A DNA stretch of 64,000 nt from Mesorhizobium sp. B2-7-2 (GTDB lineage Bacteria; Pseudomonadota; Alphaproteobacteria; Rhizobiales; Rhizobiaceae): NCBI RefSeq assembly GCF_006440775.1, contig NZ_VFTZ01000009.1, positions 1 through 64,000 of the forward strand. Direction: 5' to 3'. The stretch's first letter is position 1. Each line of letters opens with the position of its first letter. Below the pieces are notes generated by a model that worked only from the letters and a program-made list of their open reading frames with translations, did not search any database and was not told the DNA's origin. Shown here piece by piece: positions 33,198 through 42,749 of this stretch. Made by a program: the position numbers and the translations under genes.

Positions 33198-34277
33198 ATG
33201 AAAGTGCTTTTTGCAAGCGGCAACGGGTACATTCCCGAGTTCACCGGCGGCGTGCAATCCAACACGCATCACCTGGTCGAACAATTGATCGAGCACGGCC
33301 ATCAGGCGTCGGTCCTCGCCTCGCTGTTCGGCGACGGCATGTTCGGCCTCAAGGCGCGCGCCAAGATGAAGCTGTTGCGGCAGCCCGCGGTTGTTGACAA
33401 TTTCCCCGGCTATCCGGTGATGCGCGCCTGGTTTCCCTGGGAGGCGGCCGGCTTCGCCGTCGAGAAGACCCAACCGGACGTCGCGGTCGTGCAGTGCCAC
33501 AAATCCGTCCTGCTCGGAAAGGCGCTTCTTGCCGAAGGCGTGCCGCTGGTCGTTTATCTGCATAATGTCGAATTTCACGAGCTTGCCGGCGATCCGCGCG
33601 AACTCAATTCGGCTTTGTACATCGCCAATTCGGAGTTCACCGCGCGCACCTACAAGGAACAATTCGGCATCGAGTCCACCGTTCTTCCGCCGACCATCAA
33701 CGACGCGCTCTACTGCACGCATACGACCGGCGAATTCGTCACTATGATCAATCCCTATGAGGAGAAGGGGTTCGATCTGGCGGTGAGGATTGCGGCCGCC
33801 TGCCCGGAAATTCCCTTCCTGTTCGTGGAAAGCTGGAAGCTGGAAGACGAGCATCGCGCCCGCATCGAAAACACCATCGCGCCGCTGTCGAATGTCACGC
33901 TGGAAAACCGCACCGACGACATGAAGACGGTCTATGGCCGCACCAGGATCCTGCTTGCCCCGAGCAAATGGGAGGAAGCCTGGGGCCGCGTAGCGTCCGA
34001 GGCGCATTGCAGCGGCATCCCTGTCGTGGGCTCGAGGCGCGGCGGCCTGCCCGAAGCCATCGGTCCCGGCGGCGTGGTGCTCGACTACGACGCCCCGCTT
34101 ACCGACTGGGCGTCGGCGGTGACGCGCCTGTGGAATGATCGCCAGGAATACGAACGGCTTTCGGCCTCGGCTCTGGCCTTCTCCAAGCGCCCGGAGCTCG
34201 ATCCCGCGCGGCAATTGGTGGTGTTTCTCGATCTGCTGGAAAGAGCGGCTCGGCAGGGCGTCCGCCACGCTGCGTAG
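33198..34277 (+). CDS. Family 4-type (GT-B) glycosyltransferase
   Basis: A 359-residue GT-B enzyme. The N-terminus starts MKVLFASGNGYIPEFTGGV, the glycine-rich acceptor loop; YLHNVEFHELAGD follows. The nucleotide-sugar half has INPYEEKGFDLAV, ILLAPSKWEEAWGRVASEAH with the conserved Glu/His, and GIPVVGSRRGGLPEA. The start follows TAGGAGC. It is probably a cytoplasmic or membrane-associated transferase for a side-chain sugar. The preceding gene ends 49 bp away, so the two may be cotranscribed. Confidence 0.85.
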   Translation: MKVLFASGNGYIPEFTGGVQSNTHHLVEQLIEHGHQASVLASLFGDGMFGLKARAKMKLLRQPAVVDNFPGYPVMRAWFPWEAAGFAVEKTQPDVAVVQCHKSVLLGKALLAEGVPLVVYLHNVEFHELAGDPRELNSALYIANSEFTARTYKEQFGIESTVLPPTINDALYCTHTTGEFVTMINPYEEKGFDLAVRIAAACPEIPFLFVESWKLEDEHRARIENTIAPLSNVTLENRTDDMKTVYGRTRILLAPSKWEEAWGRVASEAHCSGIPVVGSRRGGLPEAIGPGGVVLDYDAPLTDWASAVTRLWNDRQEYERLSASALAFSKRPELDPARQLVVFLDLLERAARQGVRHAA

Positions 34278-34304
34278 CTTGCAAGCAAGGAGATGGAACC
34301 GATT

Positions 34305-34338
34305 TGCTGCGCAGCACCAAAAATGTTGCGACGCAGCA
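34305..34338. promoter_or_regulatory. TGC-palindrome boxes upstream of the glycosyltransferase at 34442
   Basis: A compact TGCTGC-GCAGCA without spacer (34305-34316) is followed by TGTTGC-GAC-GCAGCA in the standard 6-3-6 form (34324-34338). The pair is 104-137 bp before the ATG at 34442, in a 164-bp non-coding gap. Confidence 0.55.
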
Positions 34339-34441
34339 AAACCTGCAATAGGTTGCGCCGACAGGAGTCAGAATTCATGCCGCATGCGTCAGGCCCTGCC
34401 GGCGACGTTTCCAGCCTGATCTGGGCGAGAACATCCTGCCG

Positions 34442-35611
34442 ATGAGAATTTGTTTCGTAGTCGATAAATTTCCCACTTTGTCCGAGACATTCGTGCTCGA
34501 TCAGATTGCCGGATGCCTTGAAAGAGGAATGAAAGTCAGCGTCGTCTGCAACGAGATGGCTTTTGGCAAGGATAGCAATGTGGACGATGCACGTTGGCAG
34601 ACATTGCCCGGCCCTGTCGTTTCCTGGTGGGGTGGCCTGAATCGCTGCCGCTCACTGCTCCGGAAATGGTCCGGCAGATTTTGGGACAAGCTTTCGACCT
34701 TCATCGACCTGTCCAACGCGCGCAAGCTGCGAAACGTCGATGTGATCGTGGCGCATTTTGGCCATAACGGCCTGCGCGTCGCCCGCGTCATGAAGCGGCG
34801 CAGGATTTCCGCGCCTTTGGTGACCATATTCCATGGCACCGATGTCGGCAGGCCGTTGCATGACGGCACCCTGGACCAGTACAGGCCCGTTTTCGAAAAA
34901 GGGGCTCTCCAACTCCCCGTGAACGCATTCTTCCGTCAGGCCCTGATCGATGCCGGTGCCGCGCCGGCACAAGTCGCGGTTCACCATATGGGCATTCGCC
35001 CAAGCGAGATCGAATATCGCTGGCGTTCCTGGCAGGGACGTACGCTGTCTTTCATCTCGGTCTGCCGGCTGACCGAGAAAAAGGGGACCGAATATGCGCT
35101 TCGCGCCCTCGCTTGCCTGCCGCACCGCGATTGGACCTATTCGGTGATCGGCGGCGGGGAATTGTTGGAGGAATTGAAGCTTACCGCCGTCGACCTCGGT
35201 ATTGCCGACAGGGTGACCTTCCTCGGACCGCGTCCGCACGGCGAGGTGAAGCAGCGCCTGCGCGACGCCCATGTCTTCCTTCTGCCAAGCGTCGCCGGGC
35301 GAGACGGCGATCTGGAAGGAATACCGGTCGCGCTCATGGAGGCGATGGCCGGCGGCCTGATCGCTGTCAGCACCTACCATTCTGGGATTCCGGAGCTGAT
35401 CGAGGATCGCAAGACTGGCTTCCTCGTGCCCGAACGGGACGTCGCCGCGCTTGCCGGCACACTCACCTGGATCGCGGAGAACCCGGGCCTGTGCGAGCCG
35501 ATAGCGCTTGCCGCTCGAAGGAAGGTAGAGGCGGATTTCAATGCCGATACCTTGAATGAACGCTTTGCGCAGATCGTCGCGCGGCTAGCGGAGACCGGAT
35601 CCGTCACATGA
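34442..35611 (+). CDS. GT-B glycosyltransferase (colanic-acid WcaL/AmsK-like)
   Basis: A 389-residue enzyme beginning MRICFVVDKFPTLSETFVLDQI, a hallmark of the WcaL/AmsK/AmsD subgroup. Middle residues include IVAHFGHNGLRVA and TIFHGTDVGRP. The donor domain has LSFISVCRLTEKKGTEYAL, VIGGGELLEELK and the E-x7-E type motif LPSVAGRDGDLEGIPVALMEAM. It follows a gap with two TGC boxes, so it may have its own promoter. Its stop overlaps the flippase start (ATGA), suggesting it adds a sugar just before the repeat is flipped. Confidence 0.87.
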   Translation: MRICFVVDKFPTLSETFVLDQIAGCLERGMKVSVVCNEMAFGKDSNVDDARWQTLPGPVVSWWGGLNRCRSLLRKWSGRFWDKLSTFIDLSNARKLRNVDVIVAHFGHNGLRVARVMKRRRISAPLVTIFHGTDVGRPLHDGTLDQYRPVFEKGALQLPVNAFFRQALIDAGAAPAQVAVHHMGIRPSEIEYRWRSWQGRTLSFISVCRLTEKKGTEYALRALACLPHRDWTYSVIGGGELLEELKLTAVDLGIADRVTFLGPRPHGEVKQRLRDAHVFLLPSVAGRDGDLEGIPVALMEAMAGGLIAVSTYHSGIPELIEDRKTGFLVPERDVAALAGTLTWIAENPGLCEPIALAARRKVEADFNADTLNERFAQIVARLAETGSVT

Positions 35612-37074
35612 ATGCCAATCCGCCGCCCCCGCAATTTGGTCGCGTTGCCTTGCGCGGCGGGCTGGTCACGGCCGGCGCGCAAGGCTTCAAGATAGCGATC
35701 CAGTTCCTTTCGGTCGTCATCCTTGCCCGACTGCTCGTCCCCGAGGATTTCGGCCTGGTGGCTTCCGTGGGACCGATCGTGGCCTTCGTCGGCCTGCTTC
35801 AGGATCTGGGCCTCCAGCAGGCGGTCATCCAGCGCAAGGAGATCGATCAACGGCAACTCAATCAAGTCTTCTGGCTGAGCGCGGTTGTCGGCCTGTGCGC
35901 CGGGGCGGTCGTGGCTTGCCTAGCCCCCGCCATTGCTGCTTTCTACGGCGATCAGCGAATGTGGGGGATAACACTTGCTTCCGCCGCGCCGCTGCTTTTT
36001 GGCAGTCTTGCCGCAGTGCCGCTTGCCCTGATGAACCGCCATCTGCAATTCGGCCAGCTTGCGCTCAACGACGCAATCACCGCGGCCGTGGGGCTGCTCG
36101 CCACCGCAACCGCGGCGTATTTAGGATTTGGCTATTGGTCTCTGGTTTTGGGTCCGGCTGTGTCGGCTGTCGTAGCGCTGGTTGCCGGCTGGTTGGTGAC
36201 GCGCTGGACGCCGTCTTGGCCGAATCTGAAGGTCGACGCCGATATATTCAGGTTCGGCGCGAACCTTACGGGCTTCAACCTCGTCAATTTTTTGTCTCGT
36301 AACCTCGACAACATCCTCATCGGAAAATATTCCGGCGCGGTCGAGCTGGGCTACTATGATCGCGCCTACAAGCTTCTGCTGTTTCCGCTGCAGAACATCA
36401 ACCAACCGCTGACGCGTATCATGGTGCCGCTGCTCAGCCGCATCCATGAGGACAAGCAACGATTTCGAGACATCTATGTCCGGACAAACTGGCTGCTGGC
36501 CGTTATCACCATGCCCGGCATTGCCACCTTGACACTGACTTCGGAGCAGGTGGTCAGGCTTCTCTTCGGCGAGCGTTGGATGGCCGTGGCGCCCATTTTC
36601 GCCTGGCTGGGCATCGCCGGCCTGATGCAGTCCGTATCGAGCACCACGGGGTGGATATTCATCTGCCAGGGCAAGACGAAGACGATGTTTCATTGGGGCA
36701 TCTATTCGTCTTTGACGACCGTCGCCTCCTTTGTCGTCGGCCTGCATTGGGGCGCCATCGGCGTCGCGGCTGCCTATGCCATCAGCGGTTACGTGCTGCG
36801 TATCCCGGTGCTTGCCGCCCTGATCCATCGTGTCGGCCCGGTGACCGCCGGCGATTTTCTGGGCATACAGGGGCTCTTCATCGTCTCGTCCCTGCTCGCC
36901 TGGCTCTCGTATCTGTCGCTGCCGGCGTTGCTGACCAATCAGTCGGACCTGCTCACGATCCTTGTGGCGGTTGTCCTAAACTACGGGTTCGCCTTGGCCC
37001 TCATGCTTGCTGTTCCGCAGTCGCGCAAGGCGTTGTTCGCCACTCTTGCCAACGTCGTCAGCAACATTGGGTGA
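35608..37074 (+). CDS. exoT: Polysaccharide flippase (Wzx/ExoT-like)
   Basis: A 488-residue MOP-superfamily transporter with about 12-14 transmembrane helices. It begins with FGRVALRGGLVTAGAQGFK and ILARLLVPEDFGLVASV, typical of the PST group, and has NFLSRNLDNILIGKYSG and YYDRAYKLLLFPLQNI midway. It would move lipid-linked repeat units across the inner membrane for polymerisation by the ExoQ-like protein. The last 99 bp overlap the 3' end of the convergent pyruvyltransferase gene. ExoT is the best-named homologue by family and location, but functional equivalence is inferred. Confidence 0.82.
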   Translation: MNANPPPPQFGRVALRGGLVTAGAQGFKIAIQFLSVVILARLLVPEDFGLVASVGPIVAFVGLLQDLGLQQAVIQRKEIDQRQLNQVFWLSAVVGLCAGAVVACLAPAIAAFYGDQRMWGITLASAAPLLFGSLAAVPLALMNRHLQFGQLALNDAITAAVGLLATATAAYLGFGYWSLVLGPAVSAVVALVAGWLVTRWTPSWPNLKVDADIFRFGANLTGFNLVNFLSRNLDNILIGKYSGAVELGYYDRAYKLLLFPLQNINQPLTRIMVPLLSRIHEDKQRFRDIYVRTNWLLAVITMPGIATLTLTSEQVVRLLFGERWMAVAPIFAWLGIAGLMQSVSSTTGWIFICQGKTKTMFHWGIYSSLTTVASFVVGLHWGAIGVAAAYAISGYVLRIPVLAALIHRVGPVTAGDFLGIQGLFIVSSLLAWLSYLSLPALLTNQSDLLTILVAVVLNYGFALALMLAVPQSRKALFATLANVVSNIG

Positions 37075-38346
37075 GCGGTTGCCTATCAAGGAGGACAACG
37101 GCCTGGTTGCCGACATTGCCGACGCATGCTCTTCCAGCACGGCCTCGAGGCTTGCCCGGCGATAGTGGTCGAGACTGGCGATGAATCTGCCGAGTTTTTC
37201 GGCTGCTTCCGACGGCGTTACGGTATCGATGTCGAGCAGAAGGTCGGCGACGCCGATGTGCTTGGCGACTTCCTTGGTTTTGAATTCATAGGCGATCGGC
37301 AGCACCGGCGTGCCGACGCAAAGCGACATGATCATCATATGCATGCGCGTGGCGACGACGAAGTCGCAATCCTTCACCAGCGCCATCAATTGGTCGGGCG
37401 TATGAAATGCGGCGTCGACATTGACGTGTTCGGCGATTTCCGGGTCGAGTTCGGCCACGATCGCCCGTGCAGTCCTGGCGTCGTCATGTGCATATTCCGG
37501 CACACCCTGGCAGGTTGAGATGAAGGTCACCTCCTTGGCGTGGTCCCTGACAAGAATTGTGGCGATCTCCCGGATCGAATCGAGATAGCGGCGCATGCCG
37601 TCCTCACCGTCGCTGACGAAGCTCCAGTGGCGGACGGAAATAGCGACACGGCCCGTTGGCGCCGGTGCGCTGCCGAGATGTTTCTTGATCCTGTCTGTAT
37701 CAGCCAGGGCAAAGACGGCATCGGCGACCACATGGCATTTGCCCGGATCTTTCACCAGATCCAGTATGTGATTTCTGGATCGCTCGTCACGCAGCAGGAT
37801 GAGCGGAGCCCGATCGAAGATCGGACCTAGCTCCTGGCGATTGTAGCTTTTGTTGAACGGGCCGAGCGATTGCGTGAAGAAGATCGGGTCCTTGCCCAAG
37901 ATCGCATCGATGCGGAATTGATTGAGTCGCTTTTCAAGATCGTAGTTCTCGACGAGATAGGTTCCGCCTGTCGTCACCACCAGGTCGGCGCTCGCATAGG
38001 CCTCGAGGCCGTGGCGGTCGCTTCTGCTGAAGAAAACGCTGCTGGCGCCGTTTTGGGCAAAGCGGCGCAAGGCGCGCAAGACTCCTCGATTGTAGATCGA
38101 CTTGAGCCAGCCCTTTATCCCGCCGCCATGCTGATCCCTGAACAGGGATTCCGACAGCAGCTTGTGGAATTCGAGATCCGGGTAATCTTTCTTCGGGTAA
38201 AGCCTGGCCGCGACGTCGGGCTGACTGTCGAAAACCAGGAACTGCACATCGCCGCCGACGATCGATCTGAGAATATGGCGGATAGCCAAAAGGATCGCGG
38301 CATCGCCAGTGTTCAGACACACCGTGTTTTCGATCACGACTTTCAT
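36976..38346 (-). CDS. exoV: Polysaccharide pyruvyl transferase family protein (ExoV-like)
   Basis: About 456 residues from the ATG at 38346, preceded by GAGG. Domain marks are MKVVIENTVCLNTGDAAIL, LVVTTGGTYLVENYDL, FFTQSLGPFNKSYNR and CDFVVATRMHMMIMSLCVG with the catalytic-region RxH. These transferases add a ketal-linked pyruvate to a terminal sugar, using phosphoenolpyruvate. It is the only gene on this strand within the 26-46 kb block and shares its promoter region with exoL. The 3' end overlaps the flippase gene by 99 bp, so the last 33 codons may be extra; a slightly earlier stop is absent. Confidence 0.82.
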   Translation of the reverse strand: MKVVIENTVCLNTGDAAILLAIRHILRSIVGGDVQFLVFDSQPDVAARLYPKKDYPDLEFHKLLSESLFRDQHGGGIKGWLKSIYNRGVLRALRRFAQNGASSVFFSRSDRHGLEAYASADLVVTTGGTYLVENYDLEKRLNQFRIDAILGKDPIFFTQSLGPFNKSYNRQELGPIFDRAPLILLRDERSRNHILDLVKDPGKCHVVADAVFALADTDRIKKHLGSAPAPTGRVAISVRHWSFVSDGEDGMRRYLDSIREIATILVRDHAKEVTFISTCQGVPEYAHDDARTARAIVAELDPEIAEHVNVDAAFHTPDQLMALVKDCDFVVATRMHMMIMSLCVGTPVLPIAYEFKTKEVAKHIGVADLLLDIDTVTPSEAAEKLGRFIASLDHYRRASLEAVLEEHASAMSATRPLSSLIGNRSPNVADDVGKSGEQRLARLRNSKHEGQGEPVV

Positions 38347-38508
38347 GGGGAACCTCGTTTCGCGTCCGTGGCAGGCCACGTCGGTTAAAACGGCATGTTT
38401 GCCGGAGTGCCGCCACGCGATCCGCGTCGCGATCTGGCGTGCTGCTCCGCGCTGATAGCCAACGCGAAATCCGGATCGACGCCAAGCAGGCTGAGAGTAG
38501 CTTATGAT

Positions 38509-38574
38509 TTTTGCAGTGCAACAAAAAATGTGCGGGCGCTTGCTACGCCGCACCAAAATTGTTGCGATGCAGCA
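38509..38574. promoter_or_regulatory. Cluster of TGC-palindrome boxes between exoV and exoL
   Basis: Three units: TTTTGC-AGT-GCAACA at 38509-38523 (left half degenerate), TGCTAC-GCC-GCACCA at 38541-38555 (both halves imperfect) and the complete TGTTGC-GAT-GCAGCA at 38560-38574. The last is 51-65 bp before the exoL start and the first is 163 bp before exoV, so one bound array could control both directions. Confidence 0.58.
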
Positions 38575-38624
38575 AAAGCTGTACTAGCATCCCCGATGGG
38601 TGGGCCCAACAGCGGTCGAGTTAC

Positions 38625-39797
38625 ATGCTGCATGTCTTGTACCTTGTGCATGACGTATCCGACCCGGCGGTGCGCCGGAGAATACAGATGCTCAAGGCAG
38701 GCGGCGCCGGGGTCACCCTGGCGGGCTTCCGCCGCACCACCAGCCCGGTCTCCGAGATCGAGGGCATCGAGCCTGTCGACCTTGGCGCGACGCGCGACGG
38801 CCGATTCGCGCAGCGCCTCGGTGCGGTCGCCAAGGCAGCCATGTCAATCGGCGCGAAACTTGGCGCCATGCCAAGGCCCGATCTGATCATCGCACGCAAC
38901 CTCGAAATGCTGGCGCTGGCCCGCCGCGCCAACGGCGCGCTCGGGGCGAGCGTGCCGATCGTCTATGAATGCCTCGATATCCATCGCCTGGTGCTGCGCG
39001 ATGACCTCGTCGGCAGGACGCTGCGTGGCGCCGAACGCCATCTCGCGCGCGACGTGAAGCTTCTGGTGACGAGCTCGCCGGCCTTCATCGCCAATTATTT
39101 CGAGCCTTTCGGGCAGATCGTCGCACCTGTCGAGCTGATCGAGAACAAATATTTCGAGGCAGCATCCGTTGTCGCCGCGCATTCTGTCGAGGACGACAGC
39201 CCGTCGCCGCCGCCCTGGCGCATCGGTTGGTTCGGCGCTCTGCGCTGCCGCCGCTCGCTGGAGCTGCTGGCCGATTTCACCCGTCGGCAGGCGGGCCGTT
39301 TCGAAGTCGTGCTCAGGGGCCGTCCGGCGCTGTCCGAATTTCCGGACTTTCACGGTTTCGTCGAGGCCGAGCCGTGGCTTTCCTTCCGCGGCCCCTACCG
39401 CAATCCGGAGGACATGGCAGCCATCTACGGTGAGGTGCATTTCTCCTGGGCGATCGATTTTTTCGAGGCCGGCCAGAATTCCGAATGGCTGCTTCCCAAC
39501 CGCCTCTACGAGGGCTGCCGCTTCGGCGCCGTGCCGATCTCCATGGCGGACACCGAAACCGGCAGGTTCCTGAAGCAGCGGGATATCGGCGTGCTTCTGC
39601 CCGAAGCGACGCCCGAAAGCCTCGAGGCGATGCTGAGCCGGATGGATCAAGATGAATATCGCGGCCTGAAGTCGCGCGTGTCGGCGCGCAATCCGAAGAC
39701 CTGGAGCTACGACCGCAGCGACTGCGCGGCCTTCGTCGACAAGCTGCGCGGCCTCGCCGCCATGCCTTCGGCTTTTGCGGCGGAGGCGGCCGCGTGA
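38625..39797 (+). CDS. exoL: Glycosyltransferase, ExoL-like
   Basis: A 390-residue GT-B type protein starting at MLHVLYLVHDVSDPAVRRRI. It contains LIIARNLEMLALARR, VYECLDIHRLVLRDDLVG, RIGWFGALRCRRSLELL, and a C-terminal FEAGQNSEWLLPNRLYEGCRF where the donor is held. No strong SD is visible at the ATG. It is followed without gaps by exoA, exoM, exoO, exoN and exoP, exactly the Sinorhizobium order, which is the main reason for the name ExoL. ExoL adds one of the early glucoses of the repeat unit. Confidence 0.83.
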   Translation: MLHVLYLVHDVSDPAVRRRIQMLKAGGAGVTLAGFRRTTSPVSEIEGIEPVDLGATRDGRFAQRLGAVAKAAMSIGAKLGAMPRPDLIIARNLEMLALARRANGALGASVPIVYECLDIHRLVLRDDLVGRTLRGAERHLARDVKLLVTSSPAFIANYFEPFGQIVAPVELIENKYFEAASVVAAHSVEDDSPSPPPWRIGWFGALRCRRSLELLADFTRRQAGRFEVVLRGRPALSEFPDFHGFVEAEPWLSFRGPYRNPEDMAAIYGEVHFSWAIDFFEAGQNSEWLLPNRLYEGCRFGAVPISMADTETGRFLKQRDIGVLLPEATPESLEAMLSRMDQDEYRGLKSRVSARNPKTWSYDRSDCAAFVDKLRGLAAMPSAFAAEAAA

Positions 39798-40807
39798 TGG
39801 CGCAACAGGGCGAACAAAAACCGATGGCGCAGTCCACGATCCTGATCGTCATTCCCTGCCTCAACGAGGCCGCCCATATCGGCGGCCTGCTCGACCAATT
39901 GCGGCCCGCGGCGGCCCGGCTCGGCGGCCGCATCGTCGTCGCCGACGGCGGCAGCACCGACGGCACGCAAGCCATCGTCGAAAACGTCGTGGCGAAGGAT
40001 CCCCGGGTCATCCTGCTCGCCAATCCGAAGCGCCTCCAGAGCGCCGCCATCAATCTCGCGGTGGCGGACCTTGGCGATGGCGCCGACTATCTCATCCGCA
40101 TCGACGCGCATGGCGGCTATCCGGACGACTACTGCGACCGGCTGGTCGCGGAGGCCCTTGCCACCGGCGCCGATTCGGTCGTCGTTTCGATGCTGACCGC
40201 CGGCACTGGGGCCGTGCAGAAGGCGGTGGCGGCGGCGCAGAACTCCAAGCTCGGCACCGGCGGCTCGAAGCACCGGCACATGTCCGAGGGCGAATGGGTC
40301 GATCACGGCCATCACGCGCTGATGCGCGTCGCCGCCTTCAGGCATGTCGGCGGTTACGACGAGAGCTTCAGCCACAATGAGGACGCCGAGCTCGACTATC
40401 GGCTCCGCCAGGCCGGCTATCGCATCTGGATGAGCGGCAGGACGCAGATGGTCTATTATCCGCGCTCGACGCTGAAGAGCCTCTATTTCCAGTATCTCGG
40501 CTATGGCCGCGGCCGCGCGAGAAACGTCTTGAAGCACCGCATGGTGCCGAAGGTCCGGCAGATGATTCCGCTGCTGGTTGCGCCGGTGGTGCTGCTCGCC
40601 CTGTTTTCCTTCGTCCACTGGCTGGCGGCGGTGCCGTTCCTCTTATGGGCGGCGGTGTGCCTCGGTTACGGCCTGGTAACGGCGATACGCCAGCGCAACG
40701 CCGGCATAACGCTGGCCGGGGTTTCGGCGATGGTCATGCATTTCGGCTGGTCGGCCGGTTTCTGGCAGCAGCTTTTGGCGTCTCGATTGCAGCGTAAGGT
40801 GGCGTGA
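39797..40807 (+). CDS. exoA: Family 2 glycosyltransferase ExoA
   Basis: A 336-residue GT-A protein from the ATG at 39797 (TGATG overlap with exoL). It has ILIVIPCLNEAAHIGGL, VVADGGSTDGTQ, YLIRIDAHGGYP as the DXD-equivalent and WVDHGHHALMRV. A late NEDAELDYRLRQAGYRIW carries the catalytic acid. Two C-terminal hydrophobic helices (IPLLVAPVVLLALFSFVHW and the next) anchor it. ExoA adds the second sugar of succinoglycan (beta-1,3-glucose) to the ExoY product. Confidence 0.88.
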   Translation: MAQQGEQKPMAQSTILIVIPCLNEAAHIGGLLDQLRPAAARLGGRIVVADGGSTDGTQAIVENVVAKDPRVILLANPKRLQSAAINLAVADLGDGADYLIRIDAHGGYPDDYCDRLVAEALATGADSVVVSMLTAGTGAVQKAVAAAQNSKLGTGGSKHRHMSEGEWVDHGHHALMRVAAFRHVGGYDESFSHNEDAELDYRLRQAGYRIWMSGRTQMVYYPRSTLKSLYFQYLGYGRGRARNVLKHRMVPKVRQMIPLLVAPVVLLALFSFVHWLAAVPFLLWAAVCLGYGLVTAIRQRNAGITLAGVSAMVMHFGWSAGFWQQLLASRLQRKVA

Positions 40808-41745
40808 TGGCTGGGCGCTCGATCGACATTTGCATCTGCACCTTCCGCCGGCCGGAACTGGCCGACACGCTGCGCTCCGTCGCGGCGCTGGAGAAGCCGG
40901 TGGGAGCCGAGATTGGTATCGTCGTTGCCGACAATGACGATGAGCCCGGCGCGCAGAAACTAGTGAAGGCTTTGGCCGAGGAGCTGCAGCTGCCGGTCCG
41001 CTATCGTCACGCGCCGGCGCGCAACATCTCGATTGCCCGCAACGCCTGCCTCGACGCCAGCGTGTCGGACTTCGTTGCCTTCATCGATGACGACGAGACG
41101 GCGTCGCCCTCCTGGCTAGTCGAATTGATGGCGGCGGCCGATGCCACGGGCGCTGCGGCGGTGCTCGGTCCGGTGCGGGCGCATTATCGCCCCGACGCGC
41201 CGGACTGGATGCAGAAGGGCGACTTCCACTCCACCTTGCCGGTCTGGGTGCGCGGCGAGATCCGCACCGGCTACACTTGCAACGTCTTGCTCAAAATGGC
41301 CGACGCGAGCCTTCGTGGCCGGCGCTTCAGCCTGGCGCGCGGCCAGACCGGCGGCGAGGACACCGAGTTTTTCGATGCCATGGTCAAGGCTGGCGGCCGC
41401 ATCGCCTTCGCGCCGCAAGCCTTCGTCGACGAGGTCGTGCCCCGCGCCCGGGCCGCGTTCGACTGGCTGCGCCGCCGGCGCTTCCGCTTCGGCCAGACGC
41501 ATGGCCACCTGATAGGACACGGCGCCGGCGGGTTGCGCCGCGCCGGCCAGGTCGGGCTCGCTTCGGCCAAGGCCGCCTACTGCTTCGGCATGGCTATTTT
41601 GACCGCCATCAGCCCGGTGCGGCGGAACCGCAGCGTGCTGCGCGGCATTATGCACGTTGGTGTCGTCAGCGGTTTGGTCGGCGTCCGTGAAATCCGCCAA
41701 TACGGCCTCACGTCGCCAGAACAAGGGAACAAGCGTGCAGCCTGA
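40807..41745 (+). CDS. exoM: Family 2 glycosyltransferase ExoM
   Basis: A 312-residue transferase starting at 40807 within a TGATG overlap. Visible are IDICICTFRRPELADTL, IVVADNDDEPGAQ, RNISIARNACLDA, DFVAFIDDDETASP and GGEDTEFFDAMVKAGGRI. The C-terminus has a helical region with AAYCFGMAILTAISP. ExoM adds a beta-1,4-glucose in succinoglycan assembly. The order A-M-O supports the name. It shares its last 11 bp with the next gene. Confidence 0.87.
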   Translation: MAGRSIDICICTFRRPELADTLRSVAALEKPVGAEIGIVVADNDDEPGAQKLVKALAEELQLPVRYRHAPARNISIARNACLDASVSDFVAFIDDDETASPSWLVELMAAADATGAAAVLGPVRAHYRPDAPDWMQKGDFHSTLPVWVRGEIRTGYTCNVLLKMADASLRGRRFSLARGQTGGEDTEFFDAMVKAGGRIAFAPQAFVDEVVPRARAAFDWLRRRRFRFGQTHGHLIGHGAGGLRRAGQVGLASAKAAYCFGMAILTAISPVRRNRSVLRGIMHVGVVSGLVGVREIRQYGLTSPEQGNKRAA

Positions 41746-42721
41746 CGTCAGCTTCGTCATCGCCGCCTACAACGCCGAGGCGACTCTCGACCGCGCCATC
41801 GCCAGCGCGATCGCGCAACTCGGCGTGACCGTCGAGGTCATCGTCGTCGACGACCAGTCGAGCGACGGCACGCTGGATGTGGCGCGCGCTTATCCGCAAG
41901 ATATCGTCAAGGTTGTGGCGCTGCCCGCCAATCGCGGTCCGGGCGGCGCCCGCAATGCCGGCCTCGACCTGGCGCGCGGCCGCTGGGTGGCGGTGCTCGA
42001 TTCCGACGACGCGGTCCTTCCCGGCCGCCTGGCCGCGATGATCTCCCGCGCCGAAGCCGCGGACGCCCAGATTGCGGTCGACAATGTGCAGGTCGTGCGC
42101 GAGGACGGCACGCCCGACGACACCATGTTCCCGGCCGGCTATCTCGAAGGCTTGCGCGAAATCTCGCTGGCCGACTACATCGCCGGCAATCTGGTCTTCG
42201 AATCGCGCTTCAATTTCGGCTATCTCAAGCCGATCTTCCAGCGCCGGTTCCTTGACGACAACAAGCTGCGCTACGACGAGAAGCTGCGCATCGGCGAGGA
42301 CTACATTCTGCTCGCAAGCGCGCTGGCCAGCGGCGGCCGTTGCGTGGTCGAGCCGACCGTCGGTTATGCCTACCACATCCGCACCGGCTCGATCTCGCGC
42401 GTGCTCGAACTGCATCACGTCGAGGCGATGACGCGCGCCGATGCCGTGTTCGCGGTGGCATATCCCATGGACAGCGACGCAAAGGCGGCTTTCGCCAGGC
42501 GTGGCCGCAGCCTGCGCAAGGCGGCGTCGTTCCTGTCCCTGGTTCAGCACATCAAGGCACGCGCCCCGCTCAAGGCGATCGGCGCGGCGCTCAGGGATCC
42601 GGCCGCGATCGGGCATATGTCGATGCCGATCGCCGTCCGGCTCAGAAGGCTTGCGGCGCAAGTTCGCCGTGGGGGTGGGGAGATGAAGCATGCTGGCGAT
42701 TTGATAGCCGGCGACAGGTAG
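41735..42721 (+). CDS. exoO: Family 2 glycosyltransferase ExoO/ExoW-like
   Basis: A 328-residue enzyme from the GTG at 41735, preceded by GGGAA; earlier ATG codons in frame sit inside exoM. It shows [60 protein letters not shown] and [14 protein letters not shown]. It resembles the exoU gene product along its whole length, indicating an ancient duplication. The position between exoM and exoN fits ExoO, which adds the fourth or fifth sugar; ExoW is the alternative. Confidence 0.83.
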   Translation: MQPDVSFVIAAYNAEATLDRAIASAIAQLGVTVEVIVVDDQSSDGTLDVARAYPQDIVKVVALPANRGPGGARNAGLDLARGRWVAVLDSDDAVLPGRLAAMISRAEAADAQIAVDNVQVVREDGTPDDTMFPAGYLEGLREISLADYIAGNLVFESRFNFGYLKPIFQRRFLDDNKLRYDEKLRIGEDYILLASALASGGRCVVEPTVGYAYHIRTGSISRVLELHHVEAMTRADAVFAVAYPMDSDAKAAFARRGRSLRKAASFLSLVQHIKARAPLKAIGAALRDPAAIGHMSMPIAVRLRRLAAQVRRGGGEMKHAGDLIAGDR

Positions 42722-42749
42722 AAATCTTTTCTCTCAGAAGGAAGAGCAG

